DNA from: Lachnospiraceae bacterium UBA2860
GTDB lineage: Bacteria > Bacillota > Clostridia > Lachnospirales > Lachnospiraceae
Direction: 5' to 3'
Assembly: GCA_002350625.1 (NCBI GenBank)
Contig: DEFE01000027.1
Location: 1,694-13,601 of the forward strand
DNA length: 11,908 nucleotides
Translations under genes and position numbers: made by a program
The notes under the pieces: model-generated
The model's database searches: none
What the model saw: only the letters and a program-made list of their open reading frames with translations
What the model was told of the DNA's origin: nothing
In this document: piece after piece, positions 8,077 to 11,908 of the stretch
How positions within the stretch are numbered: position 1 is the stretch's first letter
Layout of the letters: every line of letters starts with the position of its first letter

Positions 8077-8159
8077 TGCCGGCGGTGGGACTTGAACCCA
8101 CACGACCTTGCGATCGGCAGATTTTGAGTCTGCTGCGTCTGCCATTCCGCCACGCCGGC
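8077..8159 (-). tRNA. tRNA-Leu (anticodon CAA)
   Basis: 83-base class II tRNA. The acceptor arms GCCGGCG and CGCCGGC pair perfectly, with discriminator A at 8077. The anticodon stem GCAGA/TCTGC encloses loop CTCAAAA, giving anticodon CAA (reads UUG). The long variable arm (GATC-GCAA-GGTC) is characteristic of leucine tRNA, and the T-arm is GTGGG-TTCAAGT-CCCAC. CCA is not encoded (next bases are TTT). No convincing promoter or terminator is seen; it may be co-transcribed with lysA upstream and the secreted protein gene downstream. Confidence 0.95.
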
Positions 8160-8165
8160 GTATAT

Positions 8166-8183
8166 GCCGCTTTTTAGAGCGGC
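8166..8183 (-). repeat. Hairpin in the lysA-tRNA spacer
   Basis: GCCGCT and AGCGGC form a perfect six-base-pair stem around a six-base loop, seven bases upstream of the tRNA 5' end. On either strand it lacks a U-tract, so it is more likely a processing or weak-stop structure than a normal terminator. Confidence 0.4.
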
Positions 8184-8201
8184 CATATTCATCTTGTCCG
8201 T

Positions 8202-8268
8202 GCTTCGCTTCTTCCGTCAGTGTCCGTAAGAAGCTGCCTGTCAGCGCTTCGCTTCTTCCATCAGCGTC
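8202..8268. repeat. 23-bp imperfect direct repeat at the 3' end of lysA
   Basis: Bases 8202-8224 and 8246-8268 share GCTTCGCTTCTTCC followed by RTCAGYGTC; 21 of 23 positions agree. The second copy (8246-8268) encodes the LysA C-terminus (TLMEEAKR). The first lies beyond the stop codon. It looks like a remnant of a local duplication with a 44-base period. Confidence 0.7.
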
Positions 8269-9524
8269 TTGTAGACGGGAAGGTCGGAGAAGGTCGCGAA
8301 GTAATCCGAGGGCGTCTCCGCGCGGCGGATCAGCTCGAAGCTCCCGTCCTCCCTGAGAAGAACTTCAGCGCTCTTCAGCTTGCCGTTATAATTATACCCC
8401 ATTGCGAAGCCATGTGCACCTGTATCATGAATATAAAGTATATCTCCCATATCGATGCGCGGCAGCATCCGGTCGATGGCGAACTTGTCATTGTTCTCGC
8501 ACAGGGATCCCGTGACATCATAGATATTGGTCAGCGGCGCGTTCTCCTTGCCCATGACCGTGATGTGGTGATAGGCGCCGTACATCGCGGGGCGCATCAG
8601 ATTGCAGGCGCAGGCATCGACGCCGATGTAGTGCTTCATGATGTTCTTCTCGTGAATGGCGGTCGTGACGAGCGCGCCGTAAGGCCCCGTCATGAAGCGG
8701 CCCATCTCGGTAAAGATCGCCACGTCTCCCATACCGGCCGGCACCAGAACTTCTTCGTAAGCCTTGCGCACGCCCTCGCCGATTTCATAGATATCATTTT
8801 CCGGGTCGCCGGGCTTATAAGGAATGCCGACGCCGCCGGACAGATTGATAAAGCTGATGTGGCAGCCGGTATCCTTCTGCAATTCAACCGCAAGCTGGAA
8901 CAGAAGCTTCGCCAGCATCGGGTAATAATCATTGGTCACGGCATTAGACACAAGGAAGCTGTGCAGGCCGAAATTCTCCACGCCGTTGCTCTTCAGGATG
9001 CGGAAGGCCTTGAAGATCTGGTCCGCCGTCATGCCGTACTTCGCGTCGCCGGGCGTGTCCATGATCCCGTTCGAGACCTTGAAGACACCGCCGGGGTTGA
9101 AGCGGCAGCTCATCGTCTTCGGAAATGTCGGCACGACGCCCGCGAAGCTGTCGATCATCGTGATATCATCCAGATTGATGATCGCGTTCATGTCATTTGC
9201 GTAGACATACTCCTCGTCCGGCGTGTCGTTGGAGGAGAACATCGTCATCTCTCCGCCCGAGCCGATCGCCTTGGCGAGCATAAGCTCCGTGAGAGACGAG
9301 CAGTCGCAGCCGCAGCCCTCTTCCTTGAGAATGCTTAAGATGACCGGATTGGGCTCCGCCTTCACGGCGAAATACTCGCGAAAGCCGGGGTTCCATGCGA
9401 AAGCTTCCCGCACGCGGCGGGCGTTCTCGCGGATGCCCTTCTCGTCATAGATGTGGAAAGGCGTCGGAATCTCTTTGATGATCTCTTCAAGCTTCTCACG
9501 CGTGACAAATGGTGTTTTCATCAT
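8241..9524 (-). CDS. lysA: Diaminopimelate decarboxylase
   Basis: PLP enzyme that decarboxylates meso-diaminopimelate to lysine, the last step of lysine synthesis; cytosolic. 427 aa, normal length. Fold-type III (alanine racemase-like) barrel with PLP Lys55 in YFAVKAEPNP, RFNPG (141-145), GLHSF with His188, the glycine-rich phosphate loop SGGVG (229-233), EMGRF (273-277), catalytic-loop Cys342 in LCENNDKF, and GAHGFAMGYNYNG (369-381) near the C-terminus. CENND replaces the usual CESxD and GLHSFLVSN replaces the usual GxHxHIGSQ, so it belongs to a divergent clostridial branch. Carboxynorspermidine decarboxylase or another diamino-acid decarboxylase is a less likely alternative. The start is ATG at 9524 (a second ATG at 9521 directly follows). 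Its GAGGAG site, eight bases upstream, overlaps the last codons of the rhomboid-like gene, which ends five bases before, so the two are an operon. Confidence 0.85.
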   Translation of the reverse strand: MMKTPFVTREKLEEIIKEIPTPFHIYDEKGIRENARRVREAFAWNPGFREYFAVKAEPNPVILSILKEEGCGCDCSSLTELMLAKAIGSGGEMTMFSSNDTPDEEYVYANDMNAIINLDDITMIDSFAGVVPTFPKTMSCRFNPGGVFKVSNGIMDTPGDAKYGMTADQIFKAFRILKSNGVENFGLHSFLVSNAVTNDYYPMLAKLLFQLAVELQKDTGCHISFINLSGGVGIPYKPGDPENDIYEIGEGVRKAYEEVLVPAGMGDVAIFTEMGRFMTGPYGALVTTAIHEKNIMKHYIGVDACACNLMRPAMYGAYHHITVMGKENAPLTNIYDVTGSLCENNDKFAIDRMLPRIDMGDILYIHDTGAHGFAMGYNYNGKLKSAEVLLREDGSFELIRRAETPSDYFATFSDLPVYKTLMEEAKR

Positions 9525-9529
9525 TTTTC

Positions 9530-10540
9530 TTACTCCTCATGCGTCGGCGGCGCGGCAGGTACATCGGGTTTTTCCTGCTGCGGACTGTCCCCGGAAGGAC
9601 CCGCCTGCGGAACGATATGGATATGTGTGTAGAGATGCTCCATACAATATTCATGGGCTCCCTGGCACTTCGAGCAAAAACGGAACTCGAGGTCCGGATC
9701 GCTTAAGTTCGTGCGCCCGCACACCTCGCAGCGGTGTCTCGGGCCGATCTCGACGACCTTCTGCCCGCTCCCGGCTCCCTCTCCGGCGGCCTGTCTGCGG
9801 CTGTCGGCCTCGAGGATCTGCCTGCGGAATTCCTTCTGGCGCTTCTTCTGCTGCGGCGTCAGCTGCACGCGGTTCCTCGACGTGAAGAAAAAGATTGCAA
9901 AGTTCACAAGAGAAGCCGCCATCGCGATCACCGGGATGATATAGATGATCCCTCCGACAGAGATCGCCCGGAAGTACTGCACGGCGTCATAGAGCATGAA
10001 AGCCGCGTAGATGAAGCCGAAGTACTTCATCTTGACCGGAATGACGAACATCAGCAGGACGACCGCGTCCGGGAATGTCGCCGCATAGGCCAGAAGAATC
10101 GACATGCAGATATACTGCGTGCTGAAAAAAGCACCGATCGCTGTCCCTGTCAGCAGTGTCGGCAGGCCGCCGGCCGCCGGGAGAATCGCGTAGGTTAAAA
10201 ACGCCGCGACCACGGAGATCAGGATGCCGCCGAAGATGTAGATGTTGTACCTGAAATCACCCCAGGTGCGCTCGAGCGACATGCCGATCGAAAAGTAGAA
10301 GAACAGCATGATGATCGTGAAAATGTCAAAGCCCTGCGGCGGAATCAGCACCCATGTCAGGATGCGCCAGATCTGCCCGCGCAGGATGAGATACGGATTG
10401 AGCGTCAGGTATTCGAGCAGCTTCGGCGCAGCCACCTGCAGCACATAGCCGGCCGCAATCAGACCGATCATGATCGACGTCAGATGCGGAACTGCCTTCC
10501 TTCCGTATTTTCTTTCCATATTGTTCAGAAAGTCATTCAT
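9530..10540 (-). CDS. Rhomboid-like membrane protein, catalytically dead, with zinc-binding tail
   Basis: 336 aa. About six transmembrane segments (roughly 20-38, 72-88, 98-120, 124-153, 158-182, 194-220), then a charged linker (222-262) and a Cys/His cluster: C271, C274, C289, C292, H296, C299, H302, spaced CxxC-x14-CxxC-x3-H-x2-C-x2-H, a plausible one- or two-zinc site, then a Pro/Gln-rich end. The membrane part has rhomboid features: GQIWRILTW (55-63) and SLERTWGDFRYNIYIFGG (88-105). The TM4 segment that should hold GxSG reads STQYICMSILLAYAATFP, and no His is found in the last helix (VGGIIYIIPVIAMAAS), so protease activity is not expected. A Derlin-like pseudoprotease role is an inference; the partner is unknown. 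GGAG lies eight bases before the ATG at 10540. It is first in the operon with lysA. Confidence 0.75.
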   Translation of the reverse strand: MNDFLNNMERKYGRKAVPHLTSIMIGLIAAGYVLQVAAPKLLEYLTLNPYLILRGQIWRILTWVLIPPQGFDIFTIIMLFFYFSIGMSLERTWGDFRYNIYIFGGILISVVAAFLTYAILPAAGGLPTLLTGTAIGAFFSTQYICMSILLAYAATFPDAVVLLMFVIPVKMKYFGFIYAAFMLYDAVQYFRAISVGGIIYIIPVIAMAASLVNFAIFFFTSRNRVQLTPQQKKRQKEFRRQILEADSRRQAAGEGAGSGQKVVEIGPRHRCEVCGRTNLSDPDLEFRFCSKCQGAHEYCMEHLYTHIHIVPQAGPSGDSPQQEKPDVPAAPPTHEE

Positions 10541-10570
10541 TTCCCTTGCTCCGAAACATAATCAAATGAC

Positions 10571-10599
10571 ATTATATGATTTCGGGTAAAGCGTGTCAA
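10571..10599 (-). promoter_or_regulatory. Consensus promoter of the rhomboid-like gene-lysA operon
   Basis: On the - strand TTGACA (10594-10599), a 17-base spacer and TATAAT (10571-10576) match the sigma-A consensus at every position. The predicted start near 10564 gives a leader of about 24 bases. This suggests strong, constitutive transcription that could extend through lysA into tRNA-Leu. Confidence 0.85.
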
Positions 10600-10638
10600 A
10601 CATTTCTCCTTCTCCATGTCAAAAACTTCCTGCGAATC

Positions 10639-10667
10639 TGTACAAACAGGAGCCGCCTTAGTATACT
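10639..10667 (+). promoter_or_regulatory. Probable aroC promoter
   Basis: TGTACA (10639-10644), a 17-base spacer and TATACT (10662-10667) on the + strand; four and five of six consensus bases respectively. The leader would be about 32 bases, with no room for a T-box or riboswitch. It is divergent from the rhomboid-like gene promoter, with the -35 boxes about 40 bases apart. Confidence 0.55.
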
Positions 10668-10705
10668 CTTTTAGGAAATCATCCCGGATAAAAGGAGATA
10701 CGGAT

Positions 10706-11743
10706 ATGGCGGGTTCTTCTATTGGAAAGATCTTTACGGTGACTACCTGGGGCGAGTCTCACGGCCCCGCGCTCGGCGCTGTCGTGGAGGGCTGTCCGGC
10801 CGGGCTGCCGCTCAGTCCCGAAGACTTTACGCCTTTTATGGAGCGGCGCCGGCCAAATGGCGGCCGCTTCTCTACGAAGCGCGTCGAAGCCGACCTTGTC
10901 GAGATTCTGTCCGGCGTCTATGAAGGCGTGACGACAGGCGCGCCGATTCTTCTTCTCATCCGCAGCACGGATCAGCATTCCTCCGATTACGACGAGACCG
11001 CCCGCCTCTACCGCCCCGGCCACGCCGACTACACCTTTGACGCCAAATACGGGATCCGCGATCCCCGCGGCGGCGGGCGCTCCTCTGCCAGAGAGACGGC
11101 CGCGCGCGTCGCTGCCGGCGCAATCGCCGCTAAGATACTGCGCGCACTCGGCATCTCATTTGACACACAGGTGGCGGCGATCGGCGGCATTTCCGCCTCT
11201 GATCCTGAAAAACAGGCGGCCTGTGTCGACGCGGCCAGAAAGGAAGGGGACTCCGTCGGCTCCGAGGTCATCTGCCGCATAAGCGGCGTGCCCGCCGGCA
11301 TCGGCGACCCCGTATTCGACAAGCTTGATGCGCGCCTCGCGCAGGCCGTTTTTTCCATCGGGGCCGTCAAGGCGCTCGATATCGGCGCCGGCCGGGAAGC
11401 CTCGAAGATGCGCGGTTCCGATCACAACGACCCGCTGCGCATGGCGGACGGAATAGTCACGAAGACGAGCAATCACGCCGGCGGCATCCTCGGCGGCATC
11501 AGCGACGGCTCGCCGATTCTTCTTCATGTGTACTTCAAGCCTACGCCCTCGATTTCCAAACCGCAGGAGACCGTCACAAAAGACGGCGAAAACATCGATC
11601 TTTCGATCCGCGGGCGCCACGATCCCGTCATTGCGCCCCGCGCGGCTGTCGTCGTCGAGGCCATGTGCGCGGTGACGCTGCTCGACGCCATGCTTGTCAA
11701 TATGTCTGCGAAGATGACGTCTGTCATCGATTTCTATAAATAA
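10706..11743 (+). CDS. aroC: Chorismate synthase
   Basis: Converts 5-enolpyruvylshikimate-3-phosphate to chorismate with reduced FMN as cofactor, the final step of the shikimate pathway; cytosolic, a tetramer in the family. 345 aa, slightly shorter than the common 350-390. Family signatures run the full length: GESHG (16-20, catalytic His19), RRRPNGGR (47-54), EILSGVYEGVTTGAP (66-80), RPGHADYT (103-110, His106), DPRGGGRSSARETA (119-132), GSDHND (237-242), HAGGILGGISDG (257-268), KPTPSI (278-283) and GRHDPVIAPRA (303-313). The start is ATG 10706, supported by AAAGGAG eight bases upstream. The in-frame ATG at 10616 is rejected because it lies upstream of the promoter and lacks a binding site. 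The gene appears monocistronic. Confidence 0.97.
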   Translation: MAGSSIGKIFTVTTWGESHGPALGAVVEGCPAGLPLSPEDFTPFMERRRPNGGRFSTKRVEADLVEILSGVYEGVTTGAPILLLIRSTDQHSSDYDETARLYRPGHADYTFDAKYGIRDPRGGGRSSARETAARVAAGAIAAKILRALGISFDTQVAAIGGISASDPEKQAACVDAARKEGDSVGSEVICRISGVPAGIGDPVFDKLDARLAQAVFSIGAVKALDIGAGREASKMRGSDHNDPLRMADGIVTKTSNHAGGILGGISDGSPILLHVYFKPTPSISKPQETVTKDGENIDLSIRGRHDPVIAPRAAVVVEAMCAVTLLDAMLVNMSAKMTSVIDFYK

Positions 11744-11809
11744 CCTATATTTCTTAGCCTGCGCAGCGGCAGAACCATGTTCTCTCTTTGCTCCGTTCCC
11801 TGCACGTGC

Positions 11810-11837
11810 TTGCAGACTGCGATTTCAAGCTCTGCAA
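11810..11837. repeat. Inverted repeat downstream of aroC
   Basis: TTGCAGA and TCTGCAA form a perfect seven-base-pair stem with a 14-base loop, in the non-coding stretch 11744-11870. It may be part of a bidirectional 3' structure. No U-tract follows on the + strand, so no clean aroC terminator is identified. Confidence 0.35.
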
Positions 11838-11858
11838 AAACCGCTCGGCCCCGCCGAG
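11836..11858 (-). terminator. Probable terminator of the gene entering from the right
   Basis: On the - strand CTCGGC-GGG-GCCGAG is a perfect GC-rich six-pair hairpin followed by CGG and five T. It starts 12 bases after the stop of the putative - strand gene tail, as expected of a Rho-independent terminator. Confidence 0.5.
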
Positions 11859-11870
11859 GGGCGCTTAATT

Positions 11871-11908
11871 TCACTTATTGGCGTCCCGTACTACGCCTTC
11901 CTGGCTCT
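11871..11908 (-). CDS. Possible 3' end of a gene on the - strand (partial)
   Basis: The last twelve codons before the right edge read SQEGVVRDANK followed by TGA. The composition is that of a normal protein tail and a terminator-like hairpin follows at once, so a - strand gene probably enters here, convergent with aroC. Too little is visible to name it. Confidence 0.4.
   Translation of the reverse strand, partial: SQEGVVRDANK

Noticed and set aside
8074..8145. N-terminal extension of the transglutaminase-like protein starting at 8145
   Set aside because: The 24 extra residues are translated tRNA-Leu sequence and would precede the signal peptide.
8077..8159. tRNA-Leu as the attachment site of an integrated element
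   Set aside because: No integrase gene and no repeat of the tRNA 3' end is present in the window.
8220..9338. Long open frame on the + strand opposite lysA
   Set aside because: Mirror of a well-supported enzyme gene; no recognisable domain or ribosome binding site.
10562..10606. Small - strand reading frame (ATG TTT GAC ...) with a purine-rich upstream stretch
   Set aside because: It overlaps the consensus promoter, mostly upstream of the transcript start, and is only 13 codons.

Overview
The window looks like a chromosomal segment of a GC-rich, Gram-positive anaerobe of the Clostridia, probably Lachnospiraceae-like. The reasons are: a Group II-style ECF importer (S, fused ATPase, T), a clostridial-type diaminopimelate decarboxylase, strong AGGAGG ribosome binding sites, and two large secreted proteins with bacterial Ig-like (BIG2) domains. 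The taxon is inferred from protein style, not from a marker gene. No phage, IS element or CRISPR array was seen.

Layout, left to right. (1) Bases 2-2080, + strand: the 5'-truncated gene of a lysine-rich secreted protein with an FN3-like region, three BIG2 domains and an unrecognised C-terminal domain. (2) Bases 2136-5407, - strand: an ECF vitamin/metabolite importer in the order S component (UPF0397-like), double ATPase, T component. It has its own promoter (5445-5473) directly behind the stop codon of the preceding gene, and a 147-base spacer with two hairpins between the S and ATPase genes. The ATPase and T genes overlap at TTGA. (3) Bases 5482-8073, - strand: a large secreted protein with transglutaminase-like, BspA-type LRR, Cys-rich and BIG2 modules. 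Its only good start lies three bases after the 3' end of a tRNA-Leu(CAA) gene (8077-8159). (4) Bases 8241-10540, - strand: lysA (diaminopimelate decarboxylase), preceded by a rhomboid-like membrane protein that has lost the protease residues and gained a cytosolic-type zinc-binding tail. The two are tightly coupled behind a perfect-consensus promoter. (5) Bases 10706-11743, + strand: aroC (chorismate synthase), divergent from the rhomboid-lysA unit. (6) The right edge holds the likely tail of a - strand gene and its terminator.

How they fit together: lysA and aroC serve lysine/peptidoglycan and aromatic amino acid synthesis from a shared divergent promoter region. The ECF genes form a complete dedicated importer whose substrate cannot be read from the sequence. 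The two BIG2 proteins are probably displayed at, or released from, the cell surface and flank the importer, but nothing shows a functional link. The most unusual points are the tRNA-Leu/CDS junction, the pseudo-rhomboid with a zinc tail, and the structured spacer inside the ECF operon.
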